Below are positions 1 through 8,021 of a stretch of DNA of 64,000 nt, piece by piece. Position numbers and translations under genes: made by a program. Positions within the stretch are counted from its first letter, which is position 1. Each line of letters opens with the position of its first letter. The DNA comes from VXYL01 sp963665195 (GTDB lineage: Bacteria; Pseudomonadota; Gammaproteobacteria; Pseudomonadales; Azotimanducaceae), in NCBI GenBank assembly GCA_963665195.1, contig OY762070.1, forward strand, positions 5,332,001 to 5,396,000, written 5' to 3'. The notes under the pieces were generated by a model. That model had not been told where the DNA came from, ran no database searches, and saw nothing but the letters and a program-made list of their open reading frames with translations.

Positions 1-981
1 AGCGTGCCGAAGGAGCTCAAGCTCACGAGGGCTGATCTGGACCTAGTGATGCAAGAAGCCGAGAGCGTGGACATCCCCGGTGGGGTACTGGCCCTGTTGG
101 GTGAGCTCAGGCAATGGTGCATGGCGGAGGACATCCAAGTCTCGGATCGCCGCTGGCGCAAGATCACGAAGCTGCTTCGAACGGCGGCTTGGACGAATGG
201 GCGCACGGAGGTTGTGGACTGGGACTGTTGGCTGCTCCAGCACTGCATCGGGGAGCGGCCGGATGAGCGCCGGAAGGTCTACGAGTGGTACGAAGCGAGA
301 GTAGGAGCGGTGGCGTCGAAGCCGGAGCCCCTGATCCGCCTCATCGAGAGCCTCGAGTCGCGGCTCAAGAAAGACGAGAACGAGAAGGTGCTCAGTTGTG
401 ACGAAGAGGGCAATCGTCTATACCGTCTAGGGAACGGAAAGACCACGCAGGAGCGGAAGGGGCAGGCGTACAGAGGCGGGGCTCCGCTGTTCCTTGCGCC
501 GGACAACGCGGACATGCATCGGGGAAGGACAGCCGACAGGACGAACGGTGGCGACGGCTACACCAGACAAGAACTCCTTGAGTTGCACATGCGAAGCTAC
601 TACCGCAGCGACTGGGAACGAGAGGTGGAAGAGTACATCAAGGACGTCGCTAACCATATGTTGGTGCCGCTGGACCGAGCGGAGGAACAGGTCCGCCACC
701 CACGAATCTACGTCCAAAGCCAAGTCGCGCAACTGGAAGCGCTTCGATCGGAACTCGATGCACACCGCCAGAGCATCCGGAGGCAGATGGGCTCACTCAG
801 GGCCGAGCTGGAGAACCACCTGTGGGTCACGCCCGGGTTCGCAGGCCCCGCGGGTCGACGGCTCCAAGAGCAGCTTCATGAGGCGGAGAGGCTCACGGAA
901 AGGCTCGACGTGCTTGCGCGAGGCTATCAGGCGTTGCCGACCAAGGCGGATGTCCTAGCCGAGGAACCGCCTGCGGGCTGA
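1..981 (+). CDS. RavA-like MoxR-family AAA+ ATPase, C-terminal part (5' end outside window)
   Basis: The frame is open from the left edge, so the N-terminal AAA+ core lies outside the window. What remains begins with the AAA lid: residues 40-85 carry VSDRRWRKITKLL followed by an NGR and a DCWLL segment. This pattern is characteristic of the RavA branch of MoxR ATPases, where V-S-D-R-R-W precedes the small-residue helix. The last 120 residues are a charged, predicted coiled-coil stretch that could correspond to the arm and insertion of RavA. The stop lies 9 nt before the VWA gene, so the two form an operon like ravA-viaA. By analogy the pair would be a cytoplasmic chaperone-like complex for metalloprotein or respiratory-complex maturation. 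The substrate cannot be read from the sequence. One counted line (361-420) is only about 52% G+C. Confidence 0.8.
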   Translation, partial: SVPKELKLTRADLDLVMQEAESVDIPGGVLALLGELRQWCMAEDIQVSDRRWRKITKLLRTAAWTNGRTEVVDWDCWLLQHCIGERPDERRKVYEWYEARVGAVASKPEPLIRLIESLESRLKKDENEKVLSCDEEGNRLYRLGNGKTTQERKGQAYRGGAPLFLAPDNADMHRGRTADRTNGGDGYTRQELLELHMRSYYRSDWEREVEEYIKDVANHMLVPLDRAEEQVRHPRIYVQSQVAQLEALRSELDAHRQSIRRQMGSLRAELENHLWVTPGFAGPAGRRLQEQLHEAERLTERLDVLARGYQALPTKADVLAEEPPAG

Positions 982-990
982 GGGGTCACG

Positions 991-2583
991 TTGCCTACCA
1001 TTGACACGCAACCGCGCCAAGCGTCCCAATCCTTCGACGCTCGGTCTCTGGAGAAGCGGTATGCATTTCTCGCACAGTGCCCGGACGCAGCGTTCGACGA
1101 GCTCGTAACCCTCCCCATCGGTACGCTTGAGGAACGGGTCGCCGGAATCACCGAGTGGCGCGACTCGCTGCTACAGGGCTTCCTTCCCAGCGACGACTCC
1201 TGGCCCCCGCCCCACTTCGCGGGCCCCATGCGAGCTGCGCTCGAAAATCTGCACCTTGCCCGCTTCTGCCGAGGCAACGATGACTTGGTGGACGAGTTGC
1301 TGAATGACATCGTAGCCGCGTTGGCGCGTCGGTCCGAGGCGGTAGACGACGAGTTCCATCGTCGCCTACAGGAGCTGGCAGATGTGGAGCGACGCAAGGC
1401 GGAAGAGCGACGAAGACTCGATGCCGGGGCCGCTCGGCTTGCGGAAAAATGGGGAGCGCATCTGACTGGCCAAGGCGAGAGTTGGACGCTTGACGAAGCG
1501 TCCGTGCGTCGTCTGCGCGAACAGGCTTGGGTCGGGATGGAGACATGGCAGGCCGCTGCCGACTCCGAGCTGTTGGACAAGTGGGAGGAGCTTGCCCGTG
1601 TTTGCACTGAGATAGCAGACGTGTTCGGTGACCTTGGCATGTTATTGGGGCGAGGCTGGGATCTGGCCCTCGGCGTAATCCACCACGTTGGCTGGCGTGA
1701 GATCCTCGCCTTGCGAAAGCTGGTAGAGCGAGTCCCAGAGTTCCGTCAGATCGTCCAGAGCCTCGGCCGATTGCAGACGCCGGACGATGATGAATCCGTC
1801 GCGGAACGCGTCTTCAAGCCGATACGGCGTCTCGAAGAAGAGCTGCATGAAGTGGTCACGCCTTTCGTACCCCAGGAGACAAAGGGCGTGGAACGCAGCG
1901 CCGAGCTCGCTCGGATGCTGCCCTCCGAAGCCAGCATGCTCGGCCATCCAGTCCTGCGTCTGCTGTGGCACGCGCGACGCGCGGAGAGGGCATTGCTGAC
2001 CTATCGCGTGGAAGGCGTCGAGATCGAGCGGACGCCCGTGGAACGCGAGGCGATGATGGAAGCCACGGCGCCGCGGCCCCAGCGGGGACCCATACTCGCC
2101 GTCGTCGACACCTCAGGGTCGATGCATGGGCTCCCCGAGACGGTCGCCAAAGCACTCGTTCTTGAAGCACTTCGCACCGCCCACTCCGAACGACGCCGTT
2201 GCCGTCTTTACGCGTTCAGTGGTCCGGGCCAGACCGCAGAGCACGAACTTGACCTCTCGCCAGACGGAGTCGGCAAGCTGCTGGAATTCCTCACCGTGTC
2301 GTTTGGCGGTGGCAGTGACCCCGGGACTGCCATCCGTCGCGTTTTCGAACGCCTAGCGGACGGCGATTGGGCCAAGGCCGACGTTCTCATCGTCAGCGAC
2401 GGTGAGTGGCCAGCTCCCCAGGGGGTCGCATCGGCGCTTGAGTCCGCGCATGATGCAGGCGTCCGGTTTCACGGCGTACAGATCGGGAACACGGGCGCCA
2501 CCGGAATGGCCGCGATCTGCGACCCGGTCCATGAGTTCGCCGATTGGTCCAAGTTGGGCTGGAGCGGCCCACCTGCCGGGTAG
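991..2583 (+). CDS. ViaA-like VWA-domain protein
   Basis: A 530-residue protein with a long helical N-terminal half and a C-terminal von Willebrand A domain (about residues 365-525). The metal-ion-dependent adhesion site is visible as DTSGSMHG, with later T and SDGEW elements. This is the ViaA type of VWA protein, which partners MoxR ATPases and activates their ATPase activity; E. coli ViaA is about 480 residues. The start is a TTG at 991, chosen because GAGGGG lies six bases upstream and because it follows the ATPase stop by 9 nt. Operon position directly after a RavA-like ATPase supports a functional pair. There is no signal peptide or membrane segment, so it should be cytoplasmic. Confidence 0.82.
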   Translation: MPTIDTQPRQASQSFDARSLEKRYAFLAQCPDAAFDELVTLPIGTLEERVAGITEWRDSLLQGFLPSDDSWPPPHFAGPMRAALENLHLARFCRGNDDLVDELLNDIVAALARRSEAVDDEFHRRLQELADVERRKAEERRRLDAGAARLAEKWGAHLTGQGESWTLDEASVRRLREQAWVGMETWQAAADSELLDKWEELARVCTEIADVFGDLGMLLGRGWDLALGVIHHVGWREILALRKLVERVPEFRQIVQSLGRLQTPDDDESVAERVFKPIRRLEEELHEVVTPFVPQETKGVERSAELARMLPSEASMLGHPVLRLLWHARRAERALLTYRVEGVEIERTPVEREAMMEATAPRPQRGPILAVVDTSGSMHGLPETVAKALVLEALRTAHSERRRCRLYAFSGPGQTAEHELDLSPDGVGKLLEFLTVSFGGGSDPGTAIRRVFERLADGDWAKADVLIVSDGEWPAPQGVASALESAHDAGVRFHGVQIGNTGATGMAAICDPVHEFADWSKLGWSGPPAG

Positions 2584-2682
2584 GCGACAGCGCAGCGGCG
2601 CGTCGCGCGTTGTGGGACAGCAGCGGCATGCACCAAGGTGCGCAGAGGCTGGCCCGGTCGGGCTGCGAGGGCGCGGCGCGGC

Positions 2683-3198
2683 TCAAATGCGGCCGTAGAA
2701 CAGGACCAGATTGCGGACATCCGGGTTCCGGGCCGACGGCGCGAGGAAGCCATCGACTCGCGGAACGATGGCGTGGATAGCCTGCGCCAACGCCTGCGTC
2801 GGGGCGGGGTGCCGGTCTGGGTGGCGGTACGTGCGCCACTCGCCCGTCATCTCCTGGAGCGTGGTGTCGACGATGCGCCGGTCTCCGGCGTTCCCGAGGT
2901 CGACCACGCGGTATGCGGGAACCTGATAGGAAAGGACGACAGCTGATCGTGCGGGGTTAGCGACCGAGTAGGAGAACACTGAGCCGAGAAGTGCCTCTAC
3001 CTCGAAAAGGGCGGTAACGGGATCCGATGCGAAGTAGAGGAGACCGAAGGCTGACGAGACCGCCGGGCCGGCATTGAAGCGTGTGATCCCTCGGCTCGCG
3101 GTGGGCAGTTGATGAGCGAACGAGGGATTGACGGCCCGGTACCAAGTGCCGGGGCGAAGACTGAGGATCGGGAGTCCGCCAGCGCTGGCGGCGTTCAC
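2683..3198 (-). CDS. RES-domain toxin (NAD+-degrading type)
   Basis: A 171-residue protein matching the RES family, named after conserved Arg, Glu and Ser. Visible elements are GTWYRA near the N-terminus, the ALFEVEALLG segment carrying the Glu, and a later S-rich strand. Family members such as MbcT and the Xre-RES toxins break down NAD+ by phosphorolysis or hydrolysis and arrest growth. The start is GTG and shares the four bases GTGA (3195-3198) with the antitoxin stop codon, so translation is coupled with antitoxin first. The length is normal for the family. It converges with the VWA gene across about 100 nt. Confidence 0.85.
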   Translation of the reverse strand: MNAASAGGLPILSLRPGTWYRAVNPSFAHQLPTASRGITRFNAGPAVSSAFGLLYFASDPVTALFEVEALLGSVFSYSVANPARSAVVLSYQVPAYRVVDLGNAGDRRIVDTTLQEMTGEWRTYRHPDRHPAPTQALAQAIHAIVPRVDGFLAPSARNPDVRNLVLFYGRI

Positions 3199-3533
3199 GA
3201 GAACGCGCCGTCCCGAAGTGCCGCGATGGCATCGATGGCGAGCGCGAGGCGAAGGCGTGCTTCAGGCGGACCATCCTCGATGACATCTGATGGCGCGCGG
3301 CCACCAAATGCTGGATTACAGGTCGCCAGCCACTCACCCAAGTCGAACTCGGCGGCGGAGCCCTGAGGCGGAGGTGCAAGCCCGATATCAACCGGGCGAC
3401 CCGAGTCGAGCCAAGGGGGCCGACGGTCACTGTGCCCCAGGTCCGCCACGCCATTCGGGCAACGTTCCTCAATGTGCGCGAGAAGCGCGTTCTTGTCCAC
3501 GTCCTGCCCCGTTTGCCAGTCAGCCTCGGCCAC
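3195..3533 (-). CDS. Xre/MbcA/ParS-type antitoxin of the RES module
   Basis: A 112-residue protein whose C-terminal half has the toxin-binding pattern of the MbcA/ParS/Xre antitoxins (DUF2384). It reads W-L-A-T-x-N-P-A-F-G-G-R-A-P, then an acidic stretch and a closing amphipathic helix. The N-terminal half is short and I do not see a clear helix-turn-helix, so DNA-binding autoregulation is uncertain. The annotated start is GTG at 3533 with only a weak ribosome site; a more upstream start is possible. It overlaps the toxin gene by GTGA, the usual antitoxin-first order for RES modules. The roughly 190 nt upstream (3534-3726) holds no gene. A short inverted repeat GGACG/CGTCC lies near 3597-3612. 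Confidence 0.75.
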   Translation of the reverse strand: MAEADWQTGQDVDKNALLAHIEERCPNGVADLGHSDRRPPWLDSGRPVDIGLAPPPQGSAAEFDLGEWLATCNPAFGGRAPSDVIEDGPPEARLRLALAIDAIAALRDGAFS

Positions 3534-3726
3534 TACATACCTGGATCGCAGACTAGCACGATGTGCGTCGTCCAGGACATGAACTCCCGACCATAGGGAC
3601 GTCTAGGCGTCCTTGACCGACGCCGCAAGTCGCGGGAGTACTGCGGGGCTTGTGGCTCCACCCGCGGGGCGGGGCGACGCGAAGGGCTACCAGAGCTCGC
3701 ATCAGATTGATGGGTGCCCGTGCCGC

Positions 3727-4899
3727 TCACGAGGGCGCAAGAAAGCACACGTTGAACGTCAAGCCGCCCCGGCGCATGGCCCACGGCTCGGTCGCTTGGG
3801 GCGTGGCGACGTAGTTCTCGCCGTGCGGATACCGGATACGAAATGCTTGCGCCGGCTTGGGGTTCAGCTTGTCCGGGTTGATCTTGCATTCGATCAGATC
3901 GACGCGGTCGCCCGGGCGGCGCACGACGAAGTCGATCTCGCGCCGGGACTTGTCCTGCCAGTAGCCGACGTCCTCGACGTCGAATCGATGGCGCAGCGCG
4001 TCGAGCACCAGATGTTCCCACAGGAGTCCGCGGTCCTCGTCGCGGATGCTCTCCCAGCCGCGCTCGAAGGCGACGAAACCGGTGTCGAACGCATAGCACT
4101 TGGGGCGGCTGACGATCTCCTGCTCGCCGCCGCCATGGAAGGGTCGCACGAGGTGTACGGCGTGGGCGATGCGCATGGCCTCGATGTGGGCGCGCACGGT
4201 CGGTCGGCTGAGTTCGCACAGGGAGGCAAGCTGGCTGTAGTCCACTTGGCCGCCGCTGCGGCGCAGCAGCAGCCGGAAGAGGGCGAGGAAGCCGTGACGG
4301 TTGCGGATGCCGAAGAGTTCCTGGATGTCGCGTGCGTAGAAGCTGTCGATCCACTCGGCGAAGAACGCGGGGTCGGCGCCATCCGCAAGCAAGGGTTCCG
4401 GCAGCCCGCCGCGCAGCAGCCGCTGGTCCAGGTCGGGGATTCCGAAGGTGGTTCGGCACTCGTCCCAGAGTACCGGGCATAGATGAACGGCGACCTTGCG
4501 GCCGGTGAGGGAGTCGCGGAACTTGCTCGTCGCCTCGAGGGTGGAGGAACCGGTCGCGAGGACGCGGACGGCCGGGTATTCGTCCGCGGCGATCTTCAGC
4601 AGCAAGCTGGGATCGTCCAGGCGATGCACCTCGTCGAAGACCACCATGGCACCCGGGGCGAGCGAGTCGAGGAAGAGTTCGGGATCCTGCAACCGCCGCT
4701 GTACCGTGGGCAGGTCGCAGTTCAGGTAGTCCGCGCCGTCGAACATCTGAGCCAAGGTGGTCTTGCCGACTCGCCGAACGCCGGAAAGCCAGACCACGGA
4801 TCGACGCTGCCAAGCCCTCTGCAGGCGTTCCAGCCACGGATGGCGTTGGATGGGTTGGCGAGTTGACGATGGAGTGGGACTAGTAGGCGACATGGCCAC
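3727..4899 (-). CDS. AAA+ ATPase with DUF4143 nuclease-like domain
   Basis: A 390-residue protein of the widespread AAA_14/DUF4143 family. The Walker A motif is GVRRVGKTT (about residues 40-48) and Walker B is VVFDEVH (about 85-91), followed by sensor segment LATGSS. The C-terminal DUF4143 part contains a winged-helix-like stretch and then REIDF and LIECK, the acidic and E-x-K elements of the PD-(D/E)XK fold. Function is unknown across the family; it is often found as single mobile genes. The gene stands alone, transcribed towards the RES/Xre pair. No membrane segments are visible. Confidence 0.88.
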   Translation of the reverse strand: MAMSPTSPTPSSTRQPIQRHPWLERLQRAWQRRSVVWLSGVRRVGKTTLAQMFDGADYLNCDLPTVQRRLQDPELFLDSLAPGAMVVFDEVHRLDDPSLLLKIAADEYPAVRVLATGSSTLEATSKFRDSLTGRKVAVHLCPVLWDECRTTFGIPDLDQRLLRGGLPEPLLADGADPAFFAEWIDSFYARDIQELFGIRNRHGFLALFRLLLRRSGGQVDYSQLASLCELSRPTVRAHIEAMRIAHAVHLVRPFHGGGEQEIVSRPKCYAFDTGFVAFERGWESIRDEDRGLLWEHLVLDALRHRFDVEDVGYWQDKSRREIDFVVRRPGDRVDLIECKINPDKLNPKPAQAFRIRYPHGENYVATPQATEPWAMRRGGLTFNVCFLAPS

Positions 4900-4990
4900 T
4901 GTTGAGGGATGGTGTGGAAGCCTACTTTACATCTAGCGCACCAAATGGCAAGTACGGTTGCCGCTTGGTTCCCTTATGCGGCATGCACCG

Positions 4991-7597
4991 TCACGGGCTG
5001 ACACCGCTCGGGACGATGCGCACGGTGCCGGCCGCTCCGTCCACCGCCACCGTCTGGCCGTTCCGTATGCGCCGTGTCACGTCCGCAATCCCCGCCACGC
5101 AGGGCTTGCCGAATTCCCTCGCCACCAGTGCGCCGTGCTGCAGTTCGCCGCCGATTTCCAGCACCACGGCGGCGGCGTTGACGAAGAGCGGCGTCCAGCC
5201 TGGGTCGGTGGTTACGGCCACCAGCACGTCGCCCGGTTCGATTGCGTGCTCGAATGGCTCGTTGAGCACCTTGGCGGGGCCTTGGGCAACGCCCGGCGAC
5301 AATCCCGCGCCGTGCAGCGTCGACGGGTCGTCGTCGCGCCGTTCGGGACGCGGAATCCGGCCGCGCGAGTCGATCGCGTGGGGGAAGTGTCGCACTTGGC
5401 GCTTGATCTGGCGGTAGAAGGCACCGCTCGCGGCGACTTGGCCGCGCAGGTCGAAGTCCGGGTCGTCCAAGGCGCGCTGCAGGTCTGCGAACGTCGCCTC
5501 GAAGACATCGTCCGGTTTGTCGAGCCGTCCTGCAGCCACCATCTGCTCGGCAATGGCCATCACGCGACTGCGGATGCGGACGTTCGCTTGCGTCAGGTGG
5601 TGCTTGATCATCTCTCGGGCCGCGTAGTGTTCGGTGATCGTTCGGTAGGCCCGCTCCAGACGGCGGCGCTTGCGCCTTGGCAGCAGTTCGCAAAGTTCCT
5701 CGAACGCGCACTCCCGCTCCGCGACCAGCCGCCTTTGCACCGCGCGGGGGTCGAAATCGTCCTGCGAGGCCGCCATCGGGGCGATCTGCGCGAGTGCGAC
5801 GCGCGGGTCGTCGCCGTACTTGGGATTCGCCAGTTCCATCTCCAAAGGTCCGCGGCAGCCGAAGCGGTCCATGAACGCATCCCAAGCCCCGAGGAAGTCC
5901 GCCGGCATTCGACGCTGCTCGATGCGCGCGGCCAATTCGTCGAGATCCTCAGCCAGTTCCGGCGGCAGCAGCCGGGCCAGATCGAACATGGCGATGCCCA
6001 TCCGCACCACCAGGTCTTCCGGGTAGCCGCGGCAGATGGCGTCGCCGAGGGTCACCTGCTTCGCGTCGCTGCTGTCCACCACGGCCTTCACCACATCCGT
6101 GCCGCCGTAGTAGAAGACGGCCACGGACGGCCCGGTCGCGGCGAGACTCACCAGGCCGAACTCGATGAAGACATCGAGAAGAAGGTCTTCCAGAGGCTGC
6201 TCGCGATCGACGGGCGTTGCCAGCCAGCGATCATAGTTCGCCTGCGCCTTCGCATAGTCGCGGCGAAAGCGGCGCGGCATGAAGATCGGCTTCAGCAGCG
6301 CGGCGAATACGGTGCGCAGTCGCCACAGCGCTTTCGGGGCGTGTCGCAGCAGACTCCGCCAGCGCAGCAGTTCCGGGGGTTTGACAGGTCGGTAGCGTTC
6401 CATGTCCACGGACCCGAGCATGGCCGCGAGCAGCATGTTCATCTGGCTGAGCTGTCGTGCAAGCGCCTCCCGACTGCCCATCAGATGCATGTACATCGAG
6501 ACGTTGAAGTAGATGCGCGAGCCGCGCAGGCAGAAGCCGCCCCGCGTGAGATCGGCGTCATTGGGCACGTCGAACAGGTACTCGAGCATGAGCTTCGCAG
6601 CACGCTCGATGTAGTCGTTCGTGAGCGGCGAGATCGGCCCGCTCATGGTCAGCCCATCGGTCAGGGCGCGATCGATGTAGAGCATGCGCGGCTCGCCCGG
6701 CGCGGTCTGCAACTCTTCGGCGAGCGGCACGTAGGCGGTGATGGGGCGCGCTTGCAGGATGTGCAGCCCGTCCGCGAATGCCCACTCGACATCCATCGGC
6801 TTTGCGTCGAGCGACTCGATGGCCTTCACCGTGGCTAGAAGCTCGCCGAGCTCCGCCGCGTCGAGACACCCGCCGTCGCTTGGCGAGGCGGGTCGCTCGT
6901 CAACCAGTGCGCCGGTGACCTTGTCGATCACGAACGCATCCGGCGTGATCTCGCCCGCCACCAGCGCTTCGCCCAAGCCGCGGTGGGCGTTCACCAGCAT
7001 CTCGTCGTAGTCGTTGGTGAGCGGGTTCAGGGAGAAGGCGACGCCGGAGGTTTCGCTCTGCACCATGCGCTGCACGACCACCGCGATCGACGGTCGAGGG
7101 TCCGCGAAGTCCATGTTCAGCTTGTACGCGAATACGCGGCCATCGAGGCAGGATAGGAAGCACCGTCGCACGGCGTGTTCGAGATCCGCAGGCTCGACTT
7201 GCAGCACGGTTTCGTAAAGCCCCGCGAAGGATGCGCCGGCGAGGTCCTCTTCCGGCGACGAGGAACGCACGGCGAGCGTCCCGTCCGGGAACGCGGCCTG
7301 CATGGTGCCGAGCGCGTCGCGCTGCGCGGCAGTGGCTTCCAGGGCACCGGCCCATTGCTTGATCCCGGTGGCCGCCTCCGCGACGGCGTCGCCCCGACCT
7401 GCTGCGTAGTTTTCGGCCAGCGCCCGCCAAGCGTCGGACTCGGCCACAGCATCGAGCCACGGGGCGAAGAACTCGGTGGTCAGCACCGAGCCGGCAGGCA
7501 CGTTGAAGCCTTGCTGCGCAAGTTGGATGAGTGCCAGCGCCTTGCCGCCCACTGCGACGGGATCCGGCGTCGACGCGGTGGCGAGCGGCACTAGCAT
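4991..7597 (-). CDS. PEP-synthase/pyruvate-phosphate-dikinase-like phosphotransferase
   Basis: An 868-residue enzyme with an N-terminal ATP-grasp PEP/pyruvate-binding domain. Markers are VGGKALAL at the start, then AVRSSSPEED near residue 140 and SGVAFSLNP near 210. It ends in a swivelling phosphohistidine domain with GGELQHGALVAREFGKPC (His near residue 821). The middle 450 residues do not carry the PEP-carboxyl-binding barrel of true PpsA that I would expect. The layout therefore resembles the rifampicin phosphotransferase-like group, which moves a phosphate from ATP to an unknown acceptor. The start chosen is ATG 7597, two bases after the acylphosphatase stop, rather than a GTG 96 bases further upstream inside that gene. 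The substrate is unknown. Confidence 0.8.
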   Translation of the reverse strand: MLVPLATASTPDPVAVGGKALALIQLAQQGFNVPAGSVLTTEFFAPWLDAVAESDAWRALAENYAAGRGDAVAEAATGIKQWAGALEATAAQRDALGTMQAAFPDGTLAVRSSSPEEDLAGASFAGLYETVLQVEPADLEHAVRRCFLSCLDGRVFAYKLNMDFADPRPSIAVVVQRMVQSETSGVAFSLNPLTNDYDEMLVNAHRGLGEALVAGEITPDAFVIDKVTGALVDERPASPSDGGCLDAAELGELLATVKAIESLDAKPMDVEWAFADGLHILQARPITAYVPLAEELQTAPGEPRMLYIDRALTDGLTMSGPISPLTNDYIERAAKLMLEYLFDVPNDADLTRGGFCLRGSRIYFNVSMYMHLMGSREALARQLSQMNMLLAAMLGSVDMERYRPVKPPELLRWRSLLRHAPKALWRLRTVFAALLKPIFMPRRFRRDYAKAQANYDRWLATPVDREQPLEDLLLDVFIEFGLVSLAATGPSVAVFYYGGTDVVKAVVDSSDAKQVTLGDAICRGYPEDLVVRMGIAMFDLARLLPPELAEDLDELAARIEQRRMPADFLGAWDAFMDRFGCRGPLEMELANPKYGDDPRVALAQIAPMAASQDDFDPRAVQRRLVAERECAFEELCELLPRRKRRRLERAYRTITEHYAAREMIKHHLTQANVRIRSRVMAIAEQMVAAGRLDKPDDVFEATFADLQRALDDPDFDLRGQVAASGAFYRQIKRQVRHFPHAIDSRGRIPRPERRDDDPSTLHGAGLSPGVAQGPAKVLNEPFEHAIEPGDVLVAVTTDPGWTPLFVNAAAVVLEIGGELQHGALVAREFGKPCVAGIADVTRRIRNGQTVAVDGAAGTVRIVPSGVSP

Positions 7598-7599
7598 CG

Positions 7600-7887
7600 T
7601 CAGCGCACCACAAACCCCGGCGGCTCGCTGCGGGGCGACTCCCACTCGACTGCGACATCGAAGACGCGCGCCAGCCGCGGCCCTTGCCGGCACCAGGCGA
7701 TGAGGCCTCGCAGCGCCTCCAGCGGTCCTTCCGCGACCGCCTCGACGCGGCCGTCCGGCAGGTTGCGCACCGAGCCGCGAATGCGTCGCTCTTCTGCTTG
7801 GAGCAGCATGCCGTAGCGGAAGCCTACGCCTTGCACTCCACCGCTGATCAGCAGGCGCACCCGGCAGTCTTCGTCCTCGGCGGCCAT
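7600..7887 (-). CDS. acyP: Acylphosphatase
   Basis: A 95-residue protein with the family signature SGGVQGVGFRYG at residues 15-26, including the phosphate-binding loop and catalytic Arg. The catalytic Asn lies in GSVRNLPDG. Acylphosphatases hydrolyse the carboxyl-phosphate bond of small acyl phosphates in the cytoplasm. Length is typical (about 90 residues). It is the first gene of a two-gene unit: its TGA is followed after two bases by the ATG of the PEP-synthase-like gene, so the two are almost certainly co-translated. It is divergent from the NCS2 permease across about 134 nt. Confidence 0.93.
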   Translation of the reverse strand: MAAEDEDCRVRLLISGGVQGVGFRYGMLLQAEERRIRGSVRNLPDGRVEAVAEGPLEALRGLIAWCRQGPRLARVFDVAVEWESPRSEPPGFVVR

Positions 7888-8021
7888 GTTCTCCCCGACT
7901 GAAGCCCGATCTCGAATACTACTTGGGGATCGCCGTGCTGTGCTTGGGATGCGACTCGCGGCAACGGTGCTCGCGCAAGTTCGCAGCTATGCTTGGCGTG
8001 GGGAACGGCAACGAGGACGAT

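Noticed and set aside
4958..6838. Plus-strand frame opposite the PEP-synthase-like gene
   Set aside because: Low-complexity Arg/His/Ala translation antisense to a conserved enzyme.
7597..7693. N-terminal extension of the PEP-synthase-like gene
   Set aside because: It lies inside the acylphosphatase gene, and ATG 7597 starts directly before the conserved domain.
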